DNA of 57,596 bases. Origin: Saprospiraceae bacterium. GTDB taxonomy: Bacteria > Bacteroidota > Bacteroidia > Chitinophagales > Saprospiraceae. Below the pieces are notes generated by a model. The model did not search any database, was not told where the DNA came from, and saw nothing but the letters and a program-made list of their open reading frames with translations. A program made the position numbers and the translations under genes. The stretch covers positions 1 through 57,596 of the forward strand of contig JAEUUP010000112.1 of the NCBI GenBank assembly GCA_016787525.1, read 5' to 3'. Numbering within the stretch: the stretch's first letter is position 1; every line of letters starts with the position of its first letter. Shown piece after piece: positions 26,747 through 35,457 of the stretch.

Positions 26747-27448
26747 ATGGTCAAACATATTCCTAATGCGCTTACGCTCCTCAATGTTTTTTGCGGTTCT
26801 TGCGCGCTCGTCAGCATCCAAAACGGGCGTTATACTGAGGGATACAGTTTTCTTTTGGTCTCGCTGATTGCTGATTTTTTCGATGGCTTTGCAGCCCGTT
26901 TGTTGAATGTAAAATCCGATATGGGTAAAGAGTTGGATTCTTTGGCAGATATGGTTTCGTTTGGTGTTGTGCCAGGTTTGATTTTGTATAAACTCATCAA
27001 AACCAGCAGTTTAGCGGCTCAGCTGGGTGACTCTTATTGGCCATTGGCGGCTTTTATTGTCACTGCTTTTTCATGTTATCGTTTGGCAAAATTCAATCTC
27101 GACACCCGCCAAACCACCGATTTCATCGGATTGGCAACGCCTGCCAACACGCTGTTTTTCATTGGTTTATTGCTTATCAAGCAGCAAAATTTAGAGGGTT
27201 TTGATGCCCTTATCTCAAACACAACTTTTTTGTATGCCTTGATACCCCTCAGTAGTTACCTGCTTGTCAGCGAAATTCCGATGTTTTCTTTCAAATTCAA
27301 AGGTTTTGGTTGGGCTGGCAACGAGATTCGATTTATCTTTGCGGCGATTGCAGGTGTGCTTTTGTTCTGGTTGCATGAATCAGCTGTTGCTCTACTTGTA
27401 GTTGTTTATATTCTGTTGAATATCGTTTCTAATCTTTTAAAAAGATAA
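26747..27448 (+). CDS. pssA: CDP-diacylglycerol--serine O-phosphatidyltransferase
   Basis: Makes phosphatidylserine, the precursor of phosphatidylethanolamine, in the inner membrane. The CDP-alcohol phosphotransferase signature is complete: DFFDGFAAR, then DMGKELDSLAD (about residues 42-68, DGx2ARx8Gx3Dx3D). Several hydrophobic helices cover the rest, and MVKHIPNALTLLNVFCG is the typical start. Length is 233. One exact 10-mer (27245, PLSS) and one near copy (26833, YTEGYS) lie inside. The plus-strand series pssA, purS, rsmI starts here. Confidence 0.93.
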   Translation: MVKHIPNALTLLNVFCGSCALVSIQNGRYTEGYSFLLVSLIADFFDGFAARLLNVKSDMGKELDSLADMVSFGVVPGLILYKLIKTSSLAAQLGDSYWPLAAFIVTAFSCYRLAKFNLDTRQTTDFIGLATPANTLFFIGLLLIKQQNLEGFDALISNTTFLYALIPLSSYLLVSEIPMFSFKFKGFGWAGNEIRFIFAAIAGVLLFWLHESAVALLVVVYILLNIVSNLLKR

Positions 27449-27496
27449 AAGAAATTATCATAAACAATATAATTGTTCTATTAAAATCCGCGATTT

Positions 27497-27751
27497 ATGA
27501 AATTTATTGCTGAAATTGATGTGATGCCGCACCGCGAATTGCTCGACCCACAAGGTAAAACAGTGGCCAATAACTTGAGCCACATTGACATCTATGGTGT
27601 CGAAGATGTGCGCATCGGTAAACATATTCGCCTTGTTTTGGACGCTGAATCGGAGCAAGCCGCTAATGAAAAAGTGAAAACAGCTTGTGAAAAGTTGTTG
27701 ATCAATCCGATTATGGAGACTTATACCTACAATATTTCATCTGCCAATTAA
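27497..27751 (+). CDS. purS: Phosphoribosylformylglycinamidine synthase subunit PurS
   Basis: The small subunit that joins PurQ and PurL in the FGAM synthase complex of purine synthesis. At 84 residues it has the family pattern: EIDVMPHRELLDPQGKTVAN, a central VEDVRIGKHIRLVLDA and the closing CEKLLINPIMETYTYNI. It lies 48 bp after pssA. purQ and purL are not nearby, so the subunit gene is separated from its partners. No 10-mer lies inside, in keeping with its small size. A strong nested hairpin follows. Confidence 0.93.
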   Translation: MKFIAEIDVMPHRELLDPQGKTVANNLSHIDIYGVEDVRIGKHIRLVLDAESEQAANEKVKTACEKLLINPIMETYTYNISSAN

Positions 27752-27761
27752 ATATCTGGCT

Positions 27762-27846
27762 GTCTCAAAAGGTAGAAGCTGTTTTAAGTTTGCAAAAGGT
27801 TTCGGAAATTTAAAAGTTTCCGAAACCTAAAATGACCTTTTGAGAC
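27762..27846 (+). terminator. Nested hairpin after purS
   Basis: An outer stem GTCTCAAAAGGT (27762-27773) pairs with ACCTTTTGAGAC (27835-27846), and an inner stem AGGTTTCGGAAA (27797-27808) pairs with TTTCCGAAACCT (27817-27828). No U run follows; it could end purS transcription or be a structured leader of rsmI. Confidence 0.6.
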
Positions 27847-27867
27847 GGTCTCACTCTCACATAAAAA

Positions 27868-28536
27868 ATGCTCTACGTCGTTCCCACGCCTATCGGCAAT
27901 TTGGAGGATATTACTTTGCGAGCTTTGCGTATTTTGCGTGAAGTGGATGTCGTATTAGCCGAAGATACACGCACCTCAAAGCGACTTTTGGAGCATTTTA
28001 AGATAGAAAAACCCCTAAAATCCTTTCATGCCCACAACGAACACGCCATACTGAGGGGTATCGTCGAGCAACTCAAAAGCGGCGCAAACATGGCTTTGGT
28101 GAGCGACGCAGGCACACCCGCCATATCGGACCCAGGCTTTTTGTTGGTACGCGAATGTGTCCGAGAAGGTGTCAAAGTAGAGGCTCTGCCTGGCGCGACG
28201 GCCTTTGTACCCGCTTTGGTGGCATCGGGTTTGCCAAGTGATACATTTCATTTTGAAGGTTTTTTACCGCATAAAAAAGGCAGACAAACACGCCTAAAAT
28301 ACCTTTCAGACCTCGAAAATACCTTTATTTTATACGAAAGTCCGCACCGACTCGTTAAATGTTTGGAAGAATTGAAAACACACTGTGGGGAAGACCGATT
28401 GGCTTGCGTATGCCGTGAATTGACAAAACTGCACGAAGAAGTAAAAACAGCCCCCCTTAGTATTTTGCTCAATTACTACCAAACAGAAGGTGTTGCCAAA
28501 GGCGAAATTGTTGTCGTCGTATCTGGCAAAACATAG
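27868..28536 (+). CDS. rsmI: 16S rRNA (cytidine(1402)-2'-O)-methyltransferase
   Basis: Methylates the ribose of C1402 in 16S rRNA. It is a tetrapyrrole-methylase-fold protein: MLYVVPTPIGNLEDITLRAL, VLAEDTRTSKRLL, ALVSDAGTPAISDPG and VEALPGATAFVPALVASG are the family motifs in order. Its 222-residue length is that of the short RsmI form. The 10-mer at 28049 encodes ILRG in EHAILRGIVEQL, and a near copy (28453) encodes PLSI. The gene follows the purS hairpin and may have its own leader. Confidence 0.95.
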   Translation: MLYVVPTPIGNLEDITLRALRILREVDVVLAEDTRTSKRLLEHFKIEKPLKSFHAHNEHAILRGIVEQLKSGANMALVSDAGTPAISDPGFLLVRECVREGVKVEALPGATAFVPALVASGLPSDTFHFEGFLPHKKGRQTRLKYLSDLENTFILYESPHRLVKCLEELKTHCGEDRLACVCRELTKLHEEVKTAPLSILLNYYQTEGVAKGEIVVVVSGKT

Positions 28537-28680
28537 TGTAAATGAAACTTTAATTCTGTTAATTGCGTGTTAATCAGATGTGCTACTTGTTTTTATAGAT
28601 TAAAAAAAATAATTTTACAGGCTTTTTTGCACAACACGCTTTTGAACTTAAAATAAGTCTCTGATAAACCTATCCGAACC

Positions 28681-30000
28681 ATGAATAATAGGACGATTCA
28701 ACGCATAGTTCTGTTGGGTGCTTTGGCAGTTATTTTTGTCATTGCCTCGCAAACATATATGGTTATGCAAGCCTACAACCTCAAAGAGAAAGATTTTGAT
28801 GTGTCGGTCAATATTGCTTTGCTGAATGTCGCAAAAGATATGTCGCAGGTGAGTCAAGTGGTTTTGCCACCCAATCTTGTCAAACGAATGTCGAAAAATA
28901 CTTATGCCGTTAATGTCAACTCGACCATTAATGCTACAAACTTAGAGTTTTTCTTGCGCAAACGATTCGATGAGGCCGCCTTGAGCGAAGACTTTGACTA
29001 TGCCATCTACGACTGCCACGATGAAAAAATGGTTTATGGCAAATACATCAGTTATACAGCTTCGTCGCGCGACTCACTCAAAGTTGAAAAAAACTTGCCT
29101 AAATTGGACGATGCCACCTACTTTTTCGTGGTTCGTTTCCCAAAAAGGGAATCTTCTATCTTTTCGGGCATCAGCTTTATGTTGGTTTTTACAGTCATTT
29201 CGTTGTTGACTGTTATTTTTTTCATCTATGCTATGACCGTCATTTTGCGCCAAAAACGCTTATCGGAGTTACAAAAAGACTTTATCAATAATATGACGCA
29301 TGAGTTCAAAACGCCAATTTCGACCATAAAAGTTGCCGCCGATGTGTTCGTTTCGAACCCCTCAGTACAAAGCGACCCACGACTCACACGCTACGCGCAA
29401 ATCATTCGGGAACAAAACAATCGCCTCAATTCACAAGTAGAAAAAGTGTTGCAAATCACGCGAATTGATAAAAATACACTTGAATTGAACAAAGAAGTCA
29501 TCAATTTACATGAACTTTTGGAGACCATTTTACCAGCAATTCAAGTCAAAATTGAGGAAAAACAAGGCGTTTTGACCCAAGAACTCAAGGCTTCACAACC
29601 TTATATCAAAGCGGATACCTTGCACTTAACCAATATTCTACACAATCTGCTCGACAATGCCATGAAATACTGCCGCGATGGCAAACCCGAGGTGATTATC
29701 AGAACAATAGACATGGAGAAAAATCTGCGCCTCGTTGTCGAAGACAAAGGGATTGGCATTGATAAAGAACACCACAAAAAGGTTTTTTTCCGTTTTTATC
29801 GCGTACCAACGGGCAATATCCACAATGTCAAAGGCTTTGGTTTGGGCTTGTTTTATGTCAAAAACATCATCGCAGCGCATGGTTGGCATATTGACTTAGA
29901 ATCGGAATTTGGTACTGGAACAAAAATAATTTTAGACATACCAAAAGTTATTGAATCATCTAAAACTCTTAAAAACAAACAAGCCGAGGCCTTTGCTTAA
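28681..30000 (+). CDS. Sensor histidine kinase
   Basis: A two-helix membrane kinase: one helix at residues 8-28, a periplasmic sensor (about 30-160), a second helix (about 164-188), HisKA with H207 in INNMTHEFKTPISTIK, and a HATPase with NILHNLLDNAMKYC (N box), EDKGIGID (G1) and GFGLGLFYVKNII (G2). There is no HAMP linker. It is paired with the OmpR-type regulator 129 bp downstream. The signal is unknown. The 10-mer at 29358 (PSV) lies in the dimerisation domain. Length is 439. Confidence 0.93.
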   Translation: MNNRTIQRIVLLGALAVIFVIASQTYMVMQAYNLKEKDFDVSVNIALLNVAKDMSQVSQVVLPPNLVKRMSKNTYAVNVNSTINATNLEFFLRKRFDEAALSEDFDYAIYDCHDEKMVYGKYISYTASSRDSLKVEKNLPKLDDATYFFVVRFPKRESSIFSGISFMLVFTVISLLTVIFFIYAMTVILRQKRLSELQKDFINNMTHEFKTPISTIKVAADVFVSNPSVQSDPRLTRYAQIIREQNNRLNSQVEKVLQITRIDKNTLELNKEVINLHELLETILPAIQVKIEEKQGVLTQELKASQPYIKADTLHLTNILHNLLDNAMKYCRDGKPEVIIRTIDMEKNLRLVVEDKGIGIDKEHHKKVFFRFYRVPTGNIHNVKGFGLGLFYVKNIIAAHGWHIDLESEFGTGTKIILDIPKVIESSKTLKNKQAEAFA

Positions 30001-30041
30001 ATCGGAATTGTTAATTTGGAATAAAAAAAATGCTTTTTTTA

Positions 30042-30104
30042 CCGTTCAGTGGTATTTTTAATTAATTGAAAATCAATTAATTTTGCGAAAAACCATACTG
30101 AACG
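30042..30104 (+). promoter_or_regulatory. Inverted repeats between kinase and regulator
   Basis: CGTTCAGTGGT (from 30043) is nearly inverted as ACCATACTGAACG (to 30104). Inside, ATTAATTGA and TCAATTAAT (30061-30081) form a perfect stem. A transcription attenuator or an operator before the regulator is possible. Confidence 0.45.
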
Positions 30105-30129
30105 TATTAAGAAAGAAAACTTAATTTCT

Positions 30130-30816
30130 ATGAAAGCTCATTTGTTTTACGTTGAAGACGACGAAAGTTTAAGTTTTGTCACCCGCGATAATCTTGAACT
30201 TCAAGATTATAAAGTGACGTATTGCGCTACTGGAAAAGAGGCGATGGAAACGATTAAGCAAAACGATTTTGACCTTTGTATCCTTGATGTCATGCTGCCT
30301 GATACAGACGGTTTTACGATTGCACAAGAAATTCGGAAATTCAACACACAAGTTCCTATCATTTTTTTGACGGCTAAATCTATGAAAGACGACCGCATCC
30401 GTGGCTTACGTTTGGGTGCTGATGACTATATGACCAAGCCTTTCAGCATCGAAGAATTGTTATTAAAAATTGAGATTTTTTTGCGTCGTTCAAAAGTCAA
30501 TGTTGCCCCTCTTCCGACTTATTTGGCTGTTGGGAACTATCTTTTAGACCATAAAAACCTGAGCCTAAAATTTGGTGATGAGTCCAAAAATTTGACCCAA
30601 AAAGAAGCAGATTTGCTCAAAATGTTGGCTGAAAATAAACATGAAGTCATCAAAAGATCTTATATCTTAGAAACACTTTGGGGTGAAGACGACTATTTTT
30701 TAGGACGGAGTTTAGACGTTTTTATCTCTCGCTTGCGCAAATATCTGAGTAAAGACCCGCGCATCAAGATTGAAAATATCCACAGTGTCGGTTTCAAAAT
30801 GAAAATTGAGGGTTAG
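30130..30816 (+). CDS. OmpR/PhoB-family response regulator
   Basis: A receiver domain with the acidic pair EDDE, phospho-acceptor D53 (LCILDVMLPDTDG), FLTAKS and K103 in DDYMTKPFS, followed by a winged-helix DNA-binding domain (LTQKEADLLKMLAEN, then SLDVFISRLRKYLSKD and IHSVGFKM). Length is 228. Its cognate kinase is most likely the product of 28681-30000. It ends in a terminator, and a 10-mer begins 6 bp past its stop (30822). Confidence 0.95.
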   Translation: MKAHLFYVEDDESLSFVTRDNLELQDYKVTYCATGKEAMETIKQNDFDLCILDVMLPDTDGFTIAQEIRKFNTQVPIIFLTAKSMKDDRIRGLRLGADDYMTKPFSIEELLLKIEIFLRRSKVNVAPLPTYLAVGNYLLDHKNLSLKFGDESKNLTQKEADLLKMLAENKHEVIKRSYILETLWGEDDYFLGRSLDVFISRLRKYLSKDPRIKIENIHSVGFKMKIEG

Positions 30817-30839
30817 GATACCCCCTCAGTATTTATACT

Positions 30840-30889
30840 AAAAATGGGTAAGTTCGTAGGTCGAACTTGCCCATTTTCCTTTTTTCTTC
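30840..30889 (+). terminator. Intrinsic terminator of the two-component pair
   Basis: AAAATGGG and AAGTTCG pair with CGAACTT and CCCATTTT, followed by CCTTTTTT. Confidence 0.9.
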
Positions 30890-30907
30890 GTTCCTTTGCT
30901 CGCGATT

Positions 30908-31660
30908 ATGGATAAAAATTATTACAAAGAATATTACCACCTCGAACGCAATCACTGGTGGTTCAAAGCACGGGGCGAAATAATTGTAACACATCTCCAG
31001 CGTGTTTTTAAAGGCAAAACGCCCATCAAAATCCTCAATATCGGCGCAGCAACAGGGCGTTCGAGCGAATTGTTGATGCAATTGGGAGATGTTACGTCAA
31101 TCGAATATGACCAAGATTGCTACGAATTCAGTCGTGACGTGGTCAAACTTTCGATTCAACAAGGTTCTATTTTAGACTTAGATTTCCCTGACAACACTTT
31201 CGATTTGGTCTGTGCTTTTGATGTCATCGAACACGTTGAGGACGATGCAAAAGCTGTGTCTGAAATGCGACGAGTGTGCAAACAAGGTGGCGTGATGTGT
31301 GTGACAGTACCTGCCTTTATGTTCCTTTGGTCAGAACATGATGTTGTGAATCATCATTTTAGGCGTTATACCTCGGCTATACTGAGGGGTCTGTTTGAAC
31401 GGCAGAATGAGGTAGTTTTTCACTCTTTTTTCAATTTTTGGCTATTTTTCCCAATTGCTTTGTTTCGTTTATTAGCAAAAATTTTACCTTTGAAGAAAAA
31501 GACAAGTGAAGAAACCGCCTCTGACTTCAGTGTTGGTAAAGGAGGCTTGATAAATAGCCTTTTTTATACGATTTTCAAGTCTGAAAATCTATTTTTAAGT
31601 CGTTTTGTGAGTCTTCCCATTGGCGTTTCCATTCTCTCTACTTGGCGAAAACCATTTTAA
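30908..31660 (+). CDS. Class I SAM-dependent methyltransferase
   Basis: A Rossmann-fold methyltransferase of about 250 residues. Motif I is KILNIGAATGRSSELL, the acidic strand-2 residue is in VTSIEYDQD, motif post-I/II is FDLVCAFDVIEHVEDD, and motif III is CKQGGVMCVTVPAF. A C-terminal hydrophobic helix (FFNFWLFFPIALFRLLAKIL) suggests membrane association. The opening YYHLERNHWWFKAR is typical of Bacteroidota methyltransferases near cell-surface gene sets. The ATG at 30908 is preferred to an upstream TTG. The 10-mer at 31380 encodes ILRG. The substrate is unknown. Confidence 0.85.
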   Translation: MDKNYYKEYYHLERNHWWFKARGEIIVTHLQRVFKGKTPIKILNIGAATGRSSELLMQLGDVTSIEYDQDCYEFSRDVVKLSIQQGSILDLDFPDNTFDLVCAFDVIEHVEDDAKAVSEMRRVCKQGGVMCVTVPAFMFLWSEHDVVNHHFRRYTSAILRGLFERQNEVVFHSFFNFWLFFPIALFRLLAKILPLKKKTSEETASDFSVGKGGLINSLFYTIFKSENLFLSRFVSLPIGVSILSTWRKPF

Positions 31661-31684
31661 ATAACGTTTAAAAACCACACTATC

Positions 31685-32185
31685 ATGCACCTAAATTGGC
31701 TCGTCATTATCGGTTCTGCGCTCATTCCACTTCTCACAGGTTTTGTTTGGTACAATCCAAAAACATTCGGTACAATCTGGATGAAAGCCAGTGGTGTCAC
31801 GGAGGAGCAAGGGAAAAATGCGAATATGCCTCTCATTTTTGGTTTAACCATCCTATTCGGGATTTTCATTGCTTTAGCGATGGTCACAGTGGTCATTCAT
31901 CAAACGCACTACTACTCTTTGTTCGCCAATGACGCAAGTATGCGCGACCCGAACTCGGCATTGTCAAAATCTATTCAAGCATTTATGGACATCAATGGTC
32001 AGAATTTCCGCACTTTCAAACATGGTTCTTTCCATGGTGCTTTGACGGGTTTGTTGTTTGCCATGCCTGTTTTAGGCGTTAGTGCGCTTTTTGAAGGTAA
32101 AGGGCGCAATTATATCCTCGTCAACACGGGTTATTGGGTACTGACTTTGGCTCTGATGGGTGGTGTTATTTGTGCATTTGCTTGA
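31685..32185 (+). CDS. DUF1761 family membrane protein
   Basis: A 166-residue protein with four hydrophobic segments (WLVIIGSALIPLLTGFVWY, ILFGIFIALAMVTVVIH, HGALTGLLFAMPVLGV and YWVLTLALMGGVICAFA). The FVWYNPKTFGTIWMKASG motif and the later KHGSFHGALTG are typical of DUF1761. Its function is unknown. It follows the methyltransferase by 24 bp and converges on the tolC-like gene. It contains no dispersed 10-mer. Confidence 0.85.
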   Translation: MHLNWLVIIGSALIPLLTGFVWYNPKTFGTIWMKASGVTEEQGKNANMPLIFGLTILFGIFIALAMVTVVIHQTHYYSLFANDASMRDPNSALSKSIQAFMDINGQNFRTFKHGSFHGALTGLLFAMPVLGVSALFEGKGRNYILVNTGYWVLTLALMGGVICAFA

Positions 32186-32247
32186 TAATTTTATTTATCT
32201 GGCTCTTTTTCGCTGCGCTCAAAAATCGCCTTTCAAAGAAACTCATT

Positions 32248-32301
32248 GGTTCGAGGTCTATTTTTGAAAAACCTTCGATTTTTCAAATTAGGCCTCGAAC
32301 C
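32248..32301. terminator. Inverted repeat between converging genes
   Basis: GGTTCGAGG (32248-32256) is inverted as CCTCGAACC (32293-32301), with further imperfect pairing inside. It serves both the plus-strand gene ending at 32185 and the minus-strand gene ending at 32340. Confidence 0.7.
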
Positions 32302-32339
32302 TCGAATTTTTCTGACATAGAAAATCGGGATTTTTCCTT

Positions 32340-33599
32340 CTAAAACGATTCTAATCCTTTCGACAAATAGTTTTTCAAAGGCATTTCGGTCAATTTTCCT
32401 GTCAAATCCAGCAGTTTGATGTATTTCTGAAAAGCGGCATGTTCCAATGCGATAAGCTGAGATTGGCGTTTCAGTACCAACTCTTGCATACGCAAAAGCA
32501 CTATCGGAGAACCGCCTTGAATCTTGGCATAGTGGTCGAGGGCGTATAAAGTTTGGCTTTCATTCACCTGTTTTTCGATAAAATCGTATTCTTTAAAAAT
32601 CAAGTCTAAATCTTGTCGGATATTAAAAGCTTGCACATCGAGTGACGTTTGCAGGCTTTTTAGTTTGTTTTCTTCGTCCAAACGTTTCAATGCAATTTCA
32701 TTCAATTTGTGTTTTGTCGAACCCAAAACGGGAATGGTAATCCCTACCCCAACCGACCATTCTCTGATGATGGCATCTCTGTTGCGTGCGCTGTTGCGTA
32801 CTTGAGCATAGTCAACGATTTTTTCCCTTTGTGCTTTTTCAAGGTTGTATTCAGCTTGGACACGGGCAATATTGGCTTCTTGGCGTGCCAAATTAGGATT
32901 TTGGGCGGTCGAATTGGACAACTCACCTACCCAACGACGCAACATACTGAGGGGTAGCCAGTCAACAGAATCAAGCTGTAAACTATCGGTTGTATTCAAT
33001 GAAAAACTGATAAAATGATTGATATTGCGAATAACACCCTCTGTATTCACTACTTTTTGCTCATAATCGAAGGCAGCATCCTCTGCTTTAATCAAATCTT
33101 CGATATTAAAATCGGTTGACAGCTTAGCCATTTTTTGCAAAACATCGCGTTTGTCCGTAAAAGTGGCTTGTAGTTTTTTGTAAGTATCGTGTGCTTTTTG
33201 TGCAAAAAAATATTCAACAATCAATGCGTATCGGTCGTACAACACATCTTTGAACACGACATTGCGCTCGGCTTTTTGTTGTGTCAAATTGGCTTGTTTC
33301 TGTTGTTTCAAACTCTTTGCTTCTTCCCAACCGTTGAACGAAGCCCGCACGCGATACTCTTGTCGCTGCAACTCAAAGCGGTCTGTTTCGGTTTGCAAAT
33401 CTACTTTTTCTAAAAAAGGCAACCGATAAGGTGTCGCATTCAGAGCATCTATCTTTTTATCTTGCAAAGCAATGAGCGTTTGAGTCTTAGCCGATGCTAA
33501 AACTTGGCTACTCGTTAAATTGCTTTGCGCTGCAATGAAATGGACACAAATAGCTGATAAACAAACTATTAGCTGTTTTTTATAAAAAAATAATACCAT
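32340..33599 (-). CDS. TolC-like outer membrane efflux protein
   Basis: A trimeric outer-membrane tunnel for efflux or type I secretion. It has a signal peptide (FFYKKQLIVCLSAICVHFIAAQ) and long amphipathic alpha-helical repeats, with LARQEANIARVQAEYNLEKA and the mirrored N-terminal stretch QQKQANLTQQKAERN, as in the TolC duplication. Length from MVLFFYKK is 419. The frame runs further upstream but crosses a copy of the 10-mer (33623) in the gap to the fusion-protein gene, so the signal-peptide start is preferred. It is the last gene of a probable CotH-DUF4956-HlyD-TolC operon. Confidence 0.85.
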   Translation of the reverse strand: MVLFFYKKQLIVCLSAICVHFIAAQSNLTSSQVLASAKTQTLIALQDKKIDALNATPYRLPFLEKVDLQTETDRFELQRQEYRVRASFNGWEEAKSLKQQKQANLTQQKAERNVVFKDVLYDRYALIVEYFFAQKAHDTYKKLQATFTDKRDVLQKMAKLSTDFNIEDLIKAEDAAFDYEQKVVNTEGVIRNINHFISFSLNTTDSLQLDSVDWLPLSMLRRWVGELSNSTAQNPNLARQEANIARVQAEYNLEKAQREKIVDYAQVRNSARNRDAIIREWSVGVGITIPVLGSTKHKLNEIALKRLDEENKLKSLQTSLDVQAFNIRQDLDLIFKEYDFIEKQVNESQTLYALDHYAKIQGGSPIVLLRMQELVLKRQSQLIALEHAAFQKYIKLLDLTGKLTEMPLKNYLSKGLESF

Positions 33600-33633
33600 A
33601 AATGAATTTATTTTACGCCCATTACTGAGGGGG

Positions 33634-34707
33634 TCAATTGACCTGTTTCGCATCGGGTTTTGATATGAGAGAACTGAGTGTTTGAAAAAAGCCTTTTTCT
33701 TTATTCAAAAGGTTCAGAACCACTGTCTCGCTTTGCAGGAATTGATTATCCGACGGAATTTGAATCAATATTTCTCGACCATAAGTCTTCATTTCAGGGA
33801 TTTTCCTAAGCCTTTCGGGTATTTCGACGATGCGATGACCTAACCCAAGCACCTTACCGCGACATTTTTCTGTTGGGTGCAAACTCGACACGACACTAAT
33901 CGAATCACCGATATTGACCTGTACGATGAAACTCTCATGCACGTAGCCGACGACCATATTGGGTGATTTTTCATAAAAAGAAATCAACGTGGTGAATGAG
34001 GAAATATTTTCACCCTCTTTGCAGTGAATCGAGCCAACCAAACCATCGGAAGGCGCGTAAATAGACAACCGTTTCTGCTCTTTGACTATAAAATCGCGCT
34101 GCGTTTTGAGGCGATTGATTTCGACTTGCATCGGATTTTGTCCTTTCAATTCATTTTCGAGGTGCGCGATTTCGATGTCTAAGGGCTGAACGACCAAACG
34201 CAGTTCTTCTTTCAAAGCATTGATTTTCAATTGACTCGGATTACTGAGGGGGTTAGTATCAGATACTTTTACACTTTTCAAATCTTTAACGAGCATTTCA
34301 TTCAAAGCTATTTCGGCTTCGATGGCGTGAATTTGGCTTTGTATGTCGCTCATTTTTTCAGTACGTTGCGCTTTGAGGCGGTTGATATTGGATTGCAATT
34401 CGGCACGGCTGATGTGCGTTCGGGCTTCCAATTCTGAGATATTGTGTGCCACATCGCTCAGTTTCAAATCCAATTCAACTCGGGTCACTTCGAGCAACAA
34501 ATCGCCTTTTTTCACTGCCTGACCAGGGGTGACGGCTATGCGATTGACCATGAGTGGATGCTCCAAGTTGATTTGCATCTCTTTATTTTCGGCAAAACCA
34601 AAAAACGTCTCGGCTTGGTGGTCGAAATTCAAACTGAGTTTATAAATGCCGTAGGCAAGGGCAGGCAAAACCAGCCAGTATAAAATATTGATTCTTAATC
34701 TTTTCAT
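33634..34707 (-). CDS. HlyD/MFP-type periplasmic adaptor
   Basis: A membrane-fusion protein linking an inner-membrane component to the TolC-like tunnel. An N-terminal helix (INILYWLVLPALAYGIYKL) is followed by a lipoyl half-motif (VNRIAVTPGQAVKKGDLLLE), a long coiled hairpin (residues 80-215) and the second half (LSIYAPSDGLVGSIHCKEG), then a beta-barrel part. The start at ATG 34707 is 3 bp past the DUF4956 stop; a TTG two codons earlier would overlap it. No ABC or RND pump gene is adjacent, so the energy source is unclear. The 10-mer at 34242 encodes PLSN at the tip of the hairpin. Confidence 0.88.
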   Translation of the reverse strand: MKRLRINILYWLVLPALAYGIYKLSLNFDHQAETFFGFAENKEMQINLEHPLMVNRIAVTPGQAVKKGDLLLEVTRVELDLKLSDVAHNISELEARTHISRAELQSNINRLKAQRTEKMSDIQSQIHAIEAEIALNEMLVKDLKSVKVSDTNPLSNPSQLKINALKEELRLVVQPLDIEIAHLENELKGQNPMQVEINRLKTQRDFIVKEQKRLSIYAPSDGLVGSIHCKEGENISSFTTLISFYEKSPNMVVGYVHESFIVQVNIGDSISVVSSLHPTEKCRGKVLGLGHRIVEIPERLRKIPEMKTYGREILIQIPSDNQFLQSETVVLNLLNKEKGFFQTLSSLISKPDAKQVN

Positions 34708-34709
34708 TG

Positions 34710-35408
34710 TCAATTGATTGGGCTTTCGTAAGTGTCATTGAATGAAAGTCGGATTTCTTTGATGTCGTTCAGTTTTTTTAAGGCTTCTGCCAATGCAATG
34801 CCTTGCATTTCGTCTTTGAGCTTTATCGTATATTCGTATTCAGTGCCTTGGCGTTTTTCGTTGGCGAAAAAAACGCGATAGCCTTTGAGTGAATAAGAGC
34901 GAGCGAATTGCTTAATTAGGGCTTGAATCGTCGTCAATTCGTTCGACCCCTCAGTAATATCGAAGCGCAAAGTGCCAATGAGGTTTTGTTTTTGGCTAAA
35001 AGGTGTCAATCGCAGCAAAAAAACAACGAGACAAAAGAGTACTGTGCCAATAATGCCATTGATAAAACTATGCACACCACAGGCAATGCCCACAGCCATA
35101 GTCGCAAAAACGAAAGCGACATCGCGCGGATTGCTGATACGAGAGCGAAAGCGGATGATGGCCAACGCACCGAAAATCCCAAAACTACGTGCCAAACTGT
35201 CACCAATTGACTGCATGATGGTCGTTGTGACGATGGCAAACAGCAACAAAGACTGTATGTAGTGGTCGGGACGGACGACCTCGCGCGATGTTTTTTCGTA
35301 GGTAAAAACCAACAAAAGCGACAAACCTAATGACATCAGAGAAGCAAAGGCTATCAATGCCAGTGATGTTTGTTGCGCAGAATTGGATAGGTTAGATAAA
35401 TCGAACAT
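34710..35408 (-). CDS. DUF4956 membrane protein
   Basis: A 232-residue protein with an N-terminal block of three or four helices (LALIAFASLMSLGLSLLLVF, YIQSLLLFAIVTTTIM, FATMAVGIACGVHSFI, IIGTVLFCLVVFLLRL) and a C-terminal cytoplasmic ferredoxin-like domain. The motif RSFGIFGALAIIRFRSRISN with PRDVAFVFA is the hallmark of DUF4956. In many bacteria such genes sit beside CotH and a VTC-type polyphosphate polymerase; here CotH is adjacent but no VTC gene is seen. A 10-mer lies at 34947 (DITEGSNE). Confidence 0.88.
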   Translation of the reverse strand: MFDLSNLSNSAQQTSLALIAFASLMSLGLSLLLVFTYEKTSREVVRPDHYIQSLLLFAIVTTTIMQSIGDSLARSFGIFGALAIIRFRSRISNPRDVAFVFATMAVGIACGVHSFINGIIGTVLFCLVVFLLRLTPFSQKQNLIGTLRFDITEGSNELTTIQALIKQFARSYSLKGYRVFFANEKRQGTEYEYTIKLKDEMQGIALAEALKKLNDIKEIRLSFNDTYESPIN

Positions 35409-35457
35409 ACATTTTTGAATGATTAAGATATAGAATGTTAGTTGTTGGCGATACTAT